A stretch of 64,000 nucleotides of DNA, from the NCBI GenBank assembly GCA_022701275.1, contig CP031740.1, forward strand, positions 2,057,001 through 2,121,000, in the 5' to 3' direction. A program made the position numbers and the translations under genes. This document shows, one piece after another, positions 8,657-18,397 of the stretch. Source of the DNA: Microcoleus vaginatus PCC 9802 (GTDB taxonomy: Bacteria; Cyanobacteriota; Cyanobacteriia; Cyanobacteriales; Microcoleaceae). The notes beneath the pieces were generated by a model, which did not search any database, was not told the origin of the DNA, and saw only the letters and a program-made list of their open reading frames with translations. The stretch's first letter is position 1. Each line of letters starts with the position of its first letter.

Positions 8657-11600
8657 ATGCGTGAATTTCCAGTTGAAAGTGCCACACTCTTTCAGAACAG
8701 CATCACTGAGCTAGAGAAGGCGGAATCAGCCCTCGAACTCGCTTGGAACGAACTCGAAAAACAAACAGCAGAAACCATTGCTCACATTGCCAAAGCCGGC
8801 TCAGCAAACACACAGGAAATTAGCGATCGCTTTGCCGGGGCGAAGCAACTCCGGCAGCAACTTCAAACTCAAATAAAAAAAGCCAACTCGCGGCGGGAAT
8901 TTCATCTAGAAAACTCGCCAATGGCAGTTATAGAGTGGGACAGGGAATTTCGGGTAGTGCGGTGGTCGCCAATGGCAGAACAACTATTTGGCTGGAGTGC
9001 AGCAGAAGCAATTGGCAAATACTGGCACCAATGGTCAATAGTTTATCAAGAAGACTTCGAGGAAGTGTGCGCCGTCATAAATCAACTGTTAGACAGCAGA
9101 GAAACCCGCAACATTTGCCGCAACCGCAACTATACCAAAGATGGCTCGATAATTTACTGCGAATGGTACAATTCTGCACTCATTGATGAATCGGGAACAG
9201 TAATTTCAATTCTATCTTTTGGTAGAGACATAACCGATTGCCACCGCATTCAAGAAGAACTGCATGGGCGCGAACAAGCTTTCAGCACCCTAGCGGAAAA
9301 TGCCACCGATATCATCGCCAGGTTTGATCGAGAATTCCGCCACCTTTACATCAACCACGCAGTAGAATCAGCAACCGGAAAAGCCCCCGCAGAATTGATG
9401 GGCAAGAGCAACAGAGAGTCAGGAATGCCACCACACTTGTGCGACCTGTGGGACGAGACTTTTTTGAAAGTTTTTGGCACCGGCAAACAAGAAACCATAG
9501 AATTTGAATTCCCCACTCCCGAGGGCATAAAACATTACCACTGTCGAGTCATTCCCGAATTTGCTGAAGACAATTCAGTAGAAACAGTTTTATCCATCGC
9601 CCGCGACATTACAGAACTAAAACAAGTCGAATTTCAGTTGCGACAAAGCGAATTCAAATTTAGAGCCATTGTTGATTCTAACATGATAGGCCTAATTTTT
9701 TGGGATCTTAACGGCAGCATTACAGATGCCAACGCCGCTTTTTTAAACACGGTAAATTATACGCGGGACGAGCTGCTTGCCGGAAGAGTTAACTGGCAAG
9801 AAATGACACCACCAGAATATGTGCGTTTAGATACAGAAAAAGTTGCCGAACTGAAGGCTAGAAATACGGTTGTTCCCTTTGAAAAAGAATTTATACGCTC
9901 CGATGGTAGCCGGGTTCCGGTGCTGCTGGGCAGCACATTTTTAGAAGGAACGCAGCAGTTAGGCGTCAGTTTTGTGCTGGACTTAAGCGAGCGCAAACAG
10001 GCAGAATCGGCACTGCAAAAACATCAACAACTTTTAGAGAGTATCCTGACAACTATCCCCAACTTTCTTTACATTTACGATGCAGTAGAAAACAAAAATA
10101 TTTATGCAAATGAATCTGTCACAGCCATACTCGGCTACACTGCCAAAGAATGGCAAGATTTGGGTATAGATGCTGTCGCTAACTTAGTTCATCCCGATGA
10201 TCGGTTAAAGCTAATTACAGGTATGGAGCGACTAAAATACAGCAGCAATCCCTATGAAACGGATGACAGAGACTACAGAATTAAACACAAAAATGGGGAA
10301 TGGCGCTGGGTGCACGATCGCTCTACAATCTTCAAAAGAACCCCAGAGGGAAAAATGAGGCAAATTATCGGTTCCGTACTCGACATCAGCGATCGCAAAC
10401 AAGCCGAAGAATCATTAAAACAGCAAAAAGAACTGCTGCAAACTATATTCGACAACGTGCCGGTCATGGTCGCATTCTTGGGCAGCAGCGGTGAAGTAAA
10501 CTGGGTAAACCGCCACTGGGAACAAGTGCTCGGCTGGAGTTTGGCAGAAATCAAAAACCGCGATATCTTGGCCGAATTTTATCCGCAGCCAGAATACCGT
10601 CAATACGTTTTGGATGAAATCCAAGCAGCAACTCAGAAATGGAGCGACTTCAAAACAAAAGTTAGAGACGGGCGAATTATCGACACTTCTTGGGCAAATG
10701 TTCGCCTTTCCGACGGCAGTTGTATCGGAATTGGTCAAGATATCACCGAACGCAAACGAGTAGAATTTGAGCTCAAAGAACTCAACGAAACTTTAGAAGC
10801 TCAAGTCGCTCAGCGTACCGCAGAATTAGAAACTTTTTTTGATGCCTTGCCCGATCGCATTTTTGTGGTAGAACGCAAAAATATGCGCCAGCCTTTTGTC
10901 AACAAAACTCTTGCCAAGTTTTGCGGTTTCAACAGCAGCAGAGAGATGCAGGGCAAAACAGTTTTTGAATGTTTTTCCCACGAACTCGCCGAACGATTTT
11001 GCCGGGAAAATTGGCAGGTATTTGAAACAGGCGAAACTCTGCACTTTCAGGAAAAATTCGTGAGTTCCGGTGGCGCTTCCTACTACGATACTTTTAAAAT
11101 TCCTCTGAGAAATCTCGACGGCGAGGTTTATGCTTTAATTGGCACTTCTCGCGATATCACTGAGTTGGTAGAGACAAAACAAGCTTTGTCAGAACGCACA
11201 GAGCAATTAGAAGCTGCAAATCAAGAGTTAGAATCTTTTTCTTACTCAGTTTCCCACGACTTGCGCGCACCTTTGCGACACATTTCAGGTTTTGTAGAAG
11301 CGTTGAAGCAGCGGCTAGAATTAACTGAGGCTTTGAGCGATCGCAAAATAGTTCACTATATGGAAATAATTGAAGACAGCAGCCAAAAAATGAGCCTGTT
11401 GATTGACGGTTTGCTCGCCCTGTCGCGGGTGAGTCGCACCGAGTTGAGGCAAATTCCGATCGATCTGAGCCGTTTGGTACAAAATGCGATTAAATTGACT
11501 AAACCCCCAACCGTCGCAGATCCGGCCCAAACTCCCCACAGCGTTGAATTTGCCGTCGGAGATTTGCCGACAGTAATGGGAGATCCAACCTTGCTACAAC

Positions 11601-11932
11601 AAGTGTTCAGCAACTTGATTAGCAACGCCGTCAAGTTCAGCCGCGGGCGCACTCCGGCTACAATAGTTATTGAGGGTTTACCTGATGGGACGATTTTTGT
11701 CAAGGATAACGGGGTGGGTTTTCCGATGGAATATGCCGAACGCCTGTTTGGAGCCTTTCAAAGGCTGCACTCCCAGAGAGAATTTGAAGGTACGGGCATC
11801 GGTTTGGCGATCGTCCAGCGGATTATTCACCGCCACGGCGGCACGGTTTGGGCCGAAAGCCTACCTAGTCAAGGAGCCACCTTTTACTTTAAACTAGGGC
11901 AAACAATCTCAAACGGTAATATAGATTCGTAA
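8657..11932 (+). CDS. soluble multi-PAS sensor histidine kinase
   Basis: 1091 residues, no membrane segment. After an N-terminal coiled coil (~1-75) there are six PAS domains in a row (roughly 75-190, 205-325, 330-450, 455-580, 590-705, 725-850), most ended by PAC signatures such as RDITELKQ and LDISDRKQ. Then come a phosphoacceptor helix with SVSHDLRAPLRHISGF (His ~885) and a HATPase_c domain with N box ISNAVKFS, G1 VKDNGVGF and G2 [11 protein letters not shown]. The DLRAPLRHI form is the phytochrome-like kinase subgroup. There is no receiver domain; the REC-GGDEF-EAL protein 371 bp downstream on the same strand is a plausible partner (inference). PAS1-6 may bind haem, flavin or small ligands; which is not visible. 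Confidence 0.93.
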   Translation: MREFPVESATLFQNSITELEKAESALELAWNELEKQTAETIAHIAKAGSANTQEISDRFAGAKQLRQQLQTQIKKANSRREFHLENSPMAVIEWDREFRVVRWSPMAEQLFGWSAAEAIGKYWHQWSIVYQEDFEEVCAVINQLLDSRETRNICRNRNYTKDGSIIYCEWYNSALIDESGTVISILSFGRDITDCHRIQEELHGREQAFSTLAENATDIIARFDREFRHLYINHAVESATGKAPAELMGKSNRESGMPPHLCDLWDETFLKVFGTGKQETIEFEFPTPEGIKHYHCRVIPEFAEDNSVETVLSIARDITELKQVEFQLRQSEFKFRAIVDSNMIGLIFWDLNGSITDANAAFLNTVNYTRDELLAGRVNWQEMTPPEYVRLDTEKVAELKARNTVVPFEKEFIRSDGSRVPVLLGSTFLEGTQQLGVSFVLDLSERKQAESALQKHQQLLESILTTIPNFLYIYDAVENKNIYANESVTAILGYTAKEWQDLGIDAVANLVHPDDRLKLITGMERLKYSSNPYETDDRDYRIKHKNGEWRWVHDRSTIFKRTPEGKMRQIIGSVLDISDRKQAEESLKQQKELLQTIFDNVPVMVAFLGSSGEVNWVNRHWEQVLGWSLAEIKNRDILAEFYPQPEYRQYVLDEIQAATQKWSDFKTKVRDGRIIDTSWANVRLSDGSCIGIGQDITERKRVEFELKELNETLEAQVAQRTAELETFFDALPDRIFVVERKNMRQPFVNKTLAKFCGFNSSREMQGKTVFECFSHELAERFCRENWQVFETGETLHFQEKFVSSGGASYYDTFKIPLRNLDGEVYALIGTSRDITELVETKQALSERTEQLEAANQELESFSYSVSHDLRAPLRHISGFVEALKQRLELTEALSDRKIVHYMEIIEDSSQKMSLLIDGLLALSRVSRTELRQIPIDLSRLVQNAIKLTKPPTVADPAQTPHSVEFAVGDLPTVMGDPTLLQQVFSNLISNAVKFSRGRTPATIVIEGLPDGTIFVKDNGVGFPMEYAERLFGAFQRLHSQREFEGTGIGLAIVQRIIHRHGGTVWAESLPSQGATFYFKLGQTISNGNIDS

Positions 11933-11933
11933 G

Positions 11934-11984
11934 TTAAGTGTATAAGAGTTTTAAATTCTGAATTTAAAACTCTTATACACTTAA
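11934..11984. terminator. perfect 24-bp inverted repeat after the six-PAS kinase
   Basis: Starting two bases after the stop codon, arms at 11934-11957 and 11961-11984 are perfectly complementary with only CTG between them. It is AT-rich and lacks a trailing T-run of its own. It may terminate transcription (arms include TTTTAAATT) or block 3' exonucleases. Confidence 0.6.
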
Positions 11985-12303
11985 ATAAGTCACAATCGGT
12001 GAGAGTCTCCGAATTTTGGTGTGACAGGAGTGTTCACTGTTAGAGATGGAAGCGAAAGATCTAGGCTGGGCTGTGAAAGATGCTCGTACTCCTAAAAAAC
12101 GCTCTTTTAAAAATTGGGATGATCCCCAATCGGTTCGGTCAGCCCTCGACTGCTGGCGCTAAATAAAGGTCTTGCGAGTAGAGTATATAATTGATTTTGC
12201 TAAAAATAACTAAAAATATCGAGATAAAATTAACAAGAAAACTCAGTCTAAAAAATTACTAGCAAAAACACGAATAACCAGTTGAAAACCTCCCGAATAC
12301 CTT
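11985..12303. other. intergenic region before the GGDEF-EAL gene
   Basis: About 320 bp. It includes a possible 38-codon open frame at 12046-12162 (listed separately). No clear promoter or repeat is seen in the AT-rich second half (12165-12303). Confidence 0.5.
12046..12162 (+). CDS. possible 38-residue small protein or gene remnant
   Basis: An ATG-to-TAA frame encodes MEAKDLGWAVKDARTPKKRS and continues to a C-terminal DCWR. Composition is protein-like (basic centre, three Trp) and unlike the AT-rich surroundings, but the ribosome-binding site is poor: AGGAG lies about 15-20 nt upstream. It could be a short gene, or a remnant of a larger lost one. I do not recognise a family. Confidence 0.2.
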   Translation: MEAKDLGWAVKDARTPKKRSFKNWDDPQSVRSALDCWR

Positions 12304-15300
12304 ATGTTAGATATAAATCAGACCAACTATCTACTAAAAATGGTAGCGGAATCAACATTAAAATTGTTGATTATCGAAGACATGGCAGAAGATATGGAAT
12401 TAATAGTGCTCGCCTTAGAATCGGGGGGGGTAAATTTTAAGTGCGACACGGCAGAAACAGCAACCGAGTGCAGAAAACTGCTCGAGAATTGCCAGTACGA
12501 TGCTGTACTCTCAGATTACCGGCTCCCCGGCTTCAACGGTTTAGAAGTATTGAAATTAATGCAGGAATTAGGGCAAGACATACCCTTGATTTTAGTAACC
12601 GGAAGTTTGGGAGAAGAAGCGGCAGTTGAGTGCATCAAAGCCGGAATGACCGATTACGTATTAAAAGGGCGGCTGTTTAGGTTGCCAACAGTCTTAGAAC
12701 GATCGCTCCAAGAATACAAAATGCGGCGCCAGCAACAAGAAGCGATCGCCCAAATTCAGCGGCAAGCTCAGCGAGAAGCGATCGCCAACCGCATCCTCCA
12801 AGCCATGCGCTTCACCCTTGTACTCGACGAAGTGCTGCAAACCACTGCCGATCAACTGCACGAAGCTTTAGACATCAGCGCCTGCGCCATCTTGCAGCCA
12901 GATGCTGAAGGCGGCATCAGAATTCGCTACATCAGCAAAGCAGCCGACAGAGAACGGTTTGTCGGGCTAAATTGCAAAGTGGCCGAACACTTCCGCTCCG
13001 GGCTAGCGGCCGGGGAAACCCTGATCATCGACGAGTTATCGACACTTTGCCCGTCCCTGCAAGAATCAGCAGAGTTGGTAGGGTTTCGCGGCGTCGCGAT
13101 CGCGCCACTGCTCTACCAGCGGTCATTTTTGGGAGGAATTAGCCTCTATCAGTGCGATCGGGCGCGCTCTTGGAGCGTCGAAGAACTGTCGCTACTCAAA
13201 GCCATAGCCGATCAGTGCGCGATCGCGATCCACCAAGCCGAACTTTACCAACAAGCCCAAACCGAACTCGCAGAACGCAAGCGCGCCGAAGCAGCAGTCT
13301 GTGGCATCCAGCAGCAGCTAGCCACAATGGCAGCCAACATTCCCGGCTCAGTCTACCGCACTGTGCTGCATCCAGACGGCACAATTTCCATGCCATACAT
13401 CAGTCCGGGCGTGCGCGAAGTTACTGGGTTCGGGGCCGAAGAAGTGATTTCGCACCCGGAACTCTTGACCGAAATCATCCATCCAGACGACAAAAGCTCG
13501 TTTGACAGCCGCGTAGCAGCATCAAGAGCGACTCTTTTGCCGTGCGATCGGCAGTACCGCATCGTTCTGAGATCTGGGGAGGTCAAGTGGGTGCAAGACA
13601 GCGCTAAATTTTCCAAAAACGAAAACGGCGACGTAATTATAGACGGAGTAGCCCTCGACATCAGCGATCGCAAACAAGCAGAATCAGCCCTGCGCCAAAG
13701 CGAACAGCGATTTCGCTCGCTGATTGAAAACGCCACAGACATCACGATCATTCTCGACGCCGATGGAATATTCCGCTACATCAGCCCTTCCGTCAAGCGA
13801 ATTTTAGGATACCCGCCCCACCAGGCGATCGGCCGCAGCGCCTTAGAAATAGTTCACCCCGACGACTGCGCCACGATCACCGAAACCCTCCACAAAGCCA
13901 TTGAAAACCCCAAAAGAAGCCTGTCCCCAGTTGAGTACCGAGTCCGCCACCGCAACGGTTCCTGGTGTTATGTAGAAGCTGTAGCCACCAACTTGCTGTA
14001 CGATCCCGCAGTCGAGGGAATTGTGATTAACTGTCACGATATCACTCAGCGCAAACTCGCCGAAGAACAACTGCTGCACGATGCTTTTCACGACGCCCTC
14101 ACCGGATTGCCTAACCGATCGCTATTTACCGATCGGCTCGAACACGCTCTGAGGATGGCAAAACGGCGCAAAGACTACTTGTTTGCGGTGCTGTTTCTCG
14201 ATTTAGATAGATTTAAAGTAGTCAACGATTCCCTCGGCCACGCCATCGGCGATCAACTGCTAGTATCGATCGCGCGGCGTCTGGAAGCTTGTCTGAGGGT
14301 CGGAGATACAGTGGCCCGCCTCGGAGGAGACGAGTTTGTGCTGTTGTTAGAAGACATCGAGGGCATCAATGAAGCTACCACCCTTGTCAACCGCCTGCAA
14401 AAGAAAATCACCTCCCCTATCCTTCTAGACGGACACGAAGTATTTATCACCGCCAGCATCGGCATAGCTTTGAGTTCGGGCGAATACCTGGAACCGACAA
14501 CCCTGCTGCGCGACGCTGACACAGCAATGTACCGCGCCAAAGAACTCGGCAGAGCCCGACACGAAGTTTTCAACAGTTCCATGCACGCCCACGCTTTGCG
14601 GCTGTTGCAGCTAGAAAACGACCTGCGGCGGGCGATCGAATCAATTAGAGAGCCGGCCAGAGAAGAAGAATTTCCCGCATCCTGCGAATCAGTCTTACCT
14701 CCCTTATCCGCAGCGCCCCAGTTTATTATTCACTATCAGCCGATCGTGTCGATCGCCACTAACACAATTACCAGTTTTGAGGCCCTAGTGCGCTGGCAGC
14801 ATCCAGAACGCGGCTTAGTTTCCCCCGGTGAATTCATCACCATCGCCGAAGAAACCGGCTTGATCGTACCCCTCGGCCGCTGGGTACTTCGCACAGCTTG
14901 CCACCAAATCCGCCAGTGGCAGCAGCTATTTCCCAGCAACCCCCCCTTAAGCGTTAGCGTCAACATTTCTGTCAAACAGTTTTCTCAACCAGATTTAATC
15001 GAATATATCGACCAAGTTCTCGCAGAAACTCACCTCGACGGCAGCAGTTTAAAACTAGAAATTACCGAAAGCGTACTCATAGAAAATTCCGAATCAGTAA
15101 CAGCAATGCTGGTGCAGCTCAGAACCCGAAACATACACTTGTGCATTGACGACTTCGGCACCGGCTATTCATCGCTTTCCTACCTGCACCGCTTCCCCAC
15201 CAATACCTTAAAAATAGACCGCTCTTTTGTTAGCAGGATGGGAGGTGAGTTCGATTTCAGTAAAGGAGGCATTGACCCCACAGAAATTGTGCGGTCGATC

Positions 15301-15513
15301 GTTACTTTGTCCCACAATTTAGGCATGGATGTAGTAGCCGAAGGAGTCGAAGAAGCCTCGCAACTATCTATACTAAAAGGGTTAAAATGTGAGTACGCCC
15401 AGGGATTCTTTTTCTCAAAGCCAGTAGACTCTCAAACAGCAGCAACCCTAATCCGACAGCAAGCAGAAAATCAGAATTTGCTGACATTTAGTTTGTTAGA
15501 GAAAGGCCATTAA
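12304..15513 (+). CDS. response regulator with GAF, PAS, GGDEF and EAL domains (c-di-GMP metabolism)
   Basis: 1069 residues. Domains in order: receiver (~18-140; phosphorylatable Asp71 in VLSDYRLPGFNG), GAF (~165-310), two PAS/PAC (~335-455, 460-585), GGDEF (~590-755) and EAL (~800-1055). The cyclase site is intact (RLGGDEF) and an inhibitory I-site RVGD sits five residues before it, so product feedback is expected. The phosphodiesterase domain keeps EALVRW, a later ITESV and DDFGTGYSSL, all needed for activity. The protein may therefore make and degrade c-di-GMP, tuned by phosphorylation and small-molecule sensing. A second ATG at codon 13 (MVAESTLKLLIIED) is a possible start. It lies directly downstream of a PAS kinase, a likely input. 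Confidence 0.95.
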   Translation: MLDINQTNYLLKMVAESTLKLLIIEDMAEDMELIVLALESGGVNFKCDTAETATECRKLLENCQYDAVLSDYRLPGFNGLEVLKLMQELGQDIPLILVTGSLGEEAAVECIKAGMTDYVLKGRLFRLPTVLERSLQEYKMRRQQQEAIAQIQRQAQREAIANRILQAMRFTLVLDEVLQTTADQLHEALDISACAILQPDAEGGIRIRYISKAADRERFVGLNCKVAEHFRSGLAAGETLIIDELSTLCPSLQESAELVGFRGVAIAPLLYQRSFLGGISLYQCDRARSWSVEELSLLKAIADQCAIAIHQAELYQQAQTELAERKRAEAAVCGIQQQLATMAANIPGSVYRTVLHPDGTISMPYISPGVREVTGFGAEEVISHPELLTEIIHPDDKSSFDSRVAASRATLLPCDRQYRIVLRSGEVKWVQDSAKFSKNENGDVIIDGVALDISDRKQAESALRQSEQRFRSLIENATDITIILDADGIFRYISPSVKRILGYPPHQAIGRSALEIVHPDDCATITETLHKAIENPKRSLSPVEYRVRHRNGSWCYVEAVATNLLYDPAVEGIVINCHDITQRKLAEEQLLHDAFHDALTGLPNRSLFTDRLEHALRMAKRRKDYLFAVLFLDLDRFKVVNDSLGHAIGDQLLVSIARRLEACLRVGDTVARLGGDEFVLLLEDIEGINEATTLVNRLQKKITSPILLDGHEVFITASIGIALSSGEYLEPTTLLRDADTAMYRAKELGRARHEVFNSSMHAHALRLLQLENDLRRAIESIREPAREEEFPASCESVLPPLSAAPQFIIHYQPIVSIATNTITSFEALVRWQHPERGLVSPGEFITIAEETGLIVPLGRWVLRTACHQIRQWQQLFPSNPPLSVSVNISVKQFSQPDLIEYIDQVLAETHLDGSSLKLEITESVLIENSESVTAMLVQLRTRNIHLCIDDFGTGYSSLSYLHRFPTNTLKIDRSFVSRMGGEFDFSKGGIDPTEIVRSIVTLSHNLGMDVVAEGVEEASQLSILKGLKCEYAQGFFFSKPVDSQTAATLIRQQAENQNLLTFSLLEKGH

Positions 15514-16400
15514 AAAAACACGGCATTTTGTGAGTCCCGTTTCAGCATAAAATCTTAAAATATTTTAAAGCTGTGCCTAAGTGGCGTCAGTTAATAACTA
15601 CGGCATCCAAATCACTGTCAACGACCCAGGTTTCAAGACACGCTTGCTTCGGCCCTAAGACTTAAACCATAGTTGACCAGAGGCGTACCTGCGTACTACG
15701 TTAACGGTAAGAGTTAAAGGCCTACCAGGGAATGCTCTCGCTAGTTCCTTGCCAAGCGAAATTTAGGATTAAACAGACTTATTGGGTTAGCGCGACCTGA
15801 AATGGTCGTTTAGTACGGGAAGCCGACTTCCCTGGAGGATTCACACCCTCCACCCTCACGTAAAAGACTCTCAAAGAAGAGTTTGGTCACGACCTAGTAG
15901 GTAACGAAACAGTCGGAGTGCAGACCACGAAAGTAGCCGAAGCTAGCAGCCTAAGCTGGTTAGGAGCAAGGGGGAAAATCTCCAATGGTGAAAACAAGTT
16001 AACTATCGATTAAACTGCGTCATTAAGCTAAGAGCCAAATAAGGCTGATAGGCTCTAACCAAAAGGTACGTGGAAGGATTCAAGATTTAACCCCTCTCTG
16101 AATCGTGTGAACAAAAAACCCACCGCAGAATAGATAGCACCTAAAGGAAGATAGAAAAACTAAATGACACAACAGGGTAAACCCCACAGAGTCTAAAAGA
16201 AGTCGATAACTTTTAGTAGGTCTGAGGCAACAAGGACGGAACTCTCTGGAGGGTAAAGGATGGAGGAAAAAGCGAATGCTGGCTTGTAATGAGTCAGATA
16301 GGGGTTGAAACATTACTTCTGACCGAAAGGAACAGCAGACTTCCTCTGGGTCTTATGCGGAAGAAACCAGATTAAGGAATCCAATCTAAGGACAAGTTAG

Positions 16401-18059
16401 ATGATGTCTTCTGAGACAACAAACGGACTGAAGAGACGACTTGAAGACTGGAACCAAATCAATTGGTATAAGGTTAACAAGCTCGTTAGAAACCTACGTC
16501 AAAGAATCTTTCGTGCGAGAAAACTTGGTGACTTCCGTAAGATACGAAGCTTGCAGAAGTTAATGTTACGAAGCTACGCCAACTTACTGCTGTCAGTTCG
16601 ACGTATCACCCAGACCAATCAAGGTAAAGCAACGGCAGGAATTGACAAAGAAGTAATCAATACCCCAAAGCAAAGGGTGATTCTGGTAAACAATTGGGAT
16701 GGGGGCAACCTCAAACCAACTCGTAGGGTGGAAATACCGAAACCTAACGGAAAGAAACGACCGCTCGGCATCCCTACCGTGCGCGACAGAATCGAACAGG
16801 CAATAGTAAAGAACGCACTAGAACCCGAATGGGAAGCCGTATTCGAGGCACACTCGTATGGTTTCCGACCGGGAAGAAGCTGTCATGATGCTATAGCCCA
16901 ATGCTTCAACAGGATAAGAATTGGATATAGAGGCGGTGACACTTGGGTTCTAGAAGCTGACATCAAGGGATTCTTCGACAACATCGCCCATGAATCCATC
17001 CTGACTATGGTGAGCAATTTTCCAAAAATAGAACTCATCAAAGGATGGTTAAAAGCGGGTTTTGTGTTCCAAGGGAAATTCAACCCGACAGAACTAGGCA
17101 CACCACAGGGCGGTGTTATTTCGCCGTTACTTGCCAACATCGGTTTGCATGGCTTAGAAAGCCTTATAAAAGCCACCAATCCGAAGCTTGGAGTGGTACG
17201 ATACGCCGATGACTTCATCGTTACGGCTAGAGACAAATACAGTCTCGAAACTGCCCAGAACCTAATTCAAGCATGGATGTCTGAACGAGGTCTTGAACTC
17301 AGTGCTGAGAAGACGGTCATTACGTCAATGGAAGATGGCTTCGACTTCCTGGGGTTCAACTCCCGGCACTACGATGGAAAACTCCTAATCAAACCGTCCA
17401 AAAGGAAGGTGTTAGCCTTCTGTAAACGAATTGGTAAGGAAATCAAAAACCTGAATGGTGTAGAACAGGAAGTTCTAATTAAAAAGCTCAATCCAATTCT
17501 CAGGGGTTTTGCGAACTACTATAAAGGTGTAGTAAGCAAAGAAACCTTCTGCTATATCTCACACCGAGTATGGCAATACCTTTGGCGTTGGGCAAAGCGT
17601 AGACACCCCAACAAAAGCGCTAAATGGGTAAGAAAGCGCTACTTCAAAACCATTAAAGGCAATAAATGGATGTTCGCCTGCACAACAAGCGACCGCCGAG
17701 GGATGGACAAAGAACTTGTCCTTTACCAGATAGCATATACAGCCATTGAGCGCCATATAAAGGTCAAGGGGGACGCAAGTCCCGATAACCCCTCACTAAA
17801 AGGATACTGGGAAAAGCGCCACCAGAAGTATGGTAAAACTCGCTTTGAAAAAGGCTCTAAGCTATATAAGATAGCAGAAAACCAGAACTGGAAATGTTCA
17901 GAATGTGGCGAACCTTTATTCAACGGAGAGGAAATCGAAACCCATCACATAGTATCTGTGGCAGAAGGTGGAACTGACGACATGGAAAATCTTCTGCACC
18001 TGCACTCTTCGTGTCATAAGCAGATGCACAAAACCCAAGGCAAATCTCGCTTGAAGTAA
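16401..18059 (+). CDS. ltrA: group II intron reverse transcriptase/maturase with HNH endonuclease
   Basis: 552 residues. An N-terminal RT0-like region is followed by the reverse transcriptase with motifs PKPNGKKRPLGIPTVRDR, GFRPGRSCHDA, LEADIKGFFDNI, GTPQGGVISPLLANI and the catalytic VVRYADDF. Maturase domain X contains ILRGFANYYKGV and the basic VWQYLWRWAKRRHPNKS. The C-terminus is an HNH nuclease with zinc cysteines (CSECGEPLF, HHIVSVAEGGTDD, HSSCHKQMHK). The protein assists splicing, cleaves the target strand and primes reverse transcription. No frameshift or missing key residue is visible. Length and order are those of chloroplast-like bacterial IEPs. Confidence 0.96.
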   Translation: MMSSETTNGLKRRLEDWNQINWYKVNKLVRNLRQRIFRARKLGDFRKIRSLQKLMLRSYANLLLSVRRITQTNQGKATAGIDKEVINTPKQRVILVNNWDGGNLKPTRRVEIPKPNGKKRPLGIPTVRDRIEQAIVKNALEPEWEAVFEAHSYGFRPGRSCHDAIAQCFNRIRIGYRGGDTWVLEADIKGFFDNIAHESILTMVSNFPKIELIKGWLKAGFVFQGKFNPTELGTPQGGVISPLLANIGLHGLESLIKATNPKLGVVRYADDFIVTARDKYSLETAQNLIQAWMSERGLELSAEKTVITSMEDGFDFLGFNSRHYDGKLLIKPSKRKVLAFCKRIGKEIKNLNGVEQEVLIKKLNPILRGFANYYKGVVSKETFCYISHRVWQYLWRWAKRRHPNKSAKWVRKRYFKTIKGNKWMFACTTSDRRGMDKELVLYQIAYTAIERHIKVKGDASPDNPSLKGYWEKRHQKYGKTRFEKGSKLYKIAENQNWKCSECGEPLFNGEEIETHHIVSVAEGGTDDMENLLHLHSSCHKQMHKTQGKSRLK

Positions 18060-18064
18060 GGCTT

Positions 18065-18099
18065 GAGCCGTATGAGTGCGAAAGTCTCATGTACGGTTC
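18065..18099 (+). ncRNA. group II intron domain V catalytic hairpin
   Basis: 35 nt reading GAGCCGTATGAG, then a GCGAAAGT cap and CTCATGTACGGTTC. The lower stem pairs GAGCCGTA with TACGGTTC. It matches the conserved catalytic domain V shape, 6 bp after the maturase stop codon. Confidence 0.88.
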
Positions 18100-18140
18100 T
18101 TAGGGGAGGGGAGAGTGGCAACACTCGAACCTTACCCGAC

Positions 18141-18397
18141 AATCAGTGTCCTAGATATAGTACCGGCTGTTAACGAAGGCGCAAGCTAACATTACCCCTC
18201 TCATAGAGGAGCGAACATTATGCGATCGCCGATTGCGAGGTTGGATGTGGTAATTGTCCCACTGAAAGTACATTACAAAAGTACACTCCCATCTAGCAAT
18301 CCCCGTGTAATGGAAAGATTCACGGCGGTTCAAACCGCCTAGCCGTTTCCCTCTCAGGTCTAAAGACACGCTCGTTTCCCACTTACCGAATTTTTTT
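18141..18397. other. 3' flank of the intron up to the GH57 gene
   Basis: 257 bp without a gene. It contains a compact hairpin at 18324-18339 (GGCGGTT/AACCGCC), nested in ACGGC/GCCGT, and a HIP1-like site. The original promoter of the branching enzyme gene is probably here, since the intron now separates it from the genes upstream. Confidence 0.45.

Larger units (their letters stand above)
15573..18140 (+). mobile_element. group II intron (chloroplast-like class) with intron-encoded protein
   Basis: About 2.57 kb between the GGDEF-EAL gene and the GH57 gene, in the same orientation as both. The 5' end is placed at GTGCCTAAGTGGCG (15573), near the GUGYG consensus; about 830 nt of structured RNA (domains I-III) precede the maturase gene inside domain IV. 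Domain V is unmistakable at 18065-18099 (GAGCCGTA...TACGGTTC with a GCGAAAG cap), followed by a domain VI hairpin (GAGTGGCAACACTC) and a 3' end near 18140 (CCCGAC). The 3' end is good to a few bases; the 5' end is less sure. Both RNA landmarks and the protein are intact, so it may be active. It sits between genes and disrupts none that I can see. Confidence 0.85.

Noticed and set aside
15530-15573. Intron 5' end at GTGAGTCCCG (15530)
   Set aside because: GTGAG fits the GUGYG consensus less well and GTGCCTAAGTGGCG leads directly into typical domain I sequence; but it cannot be fully excluded.
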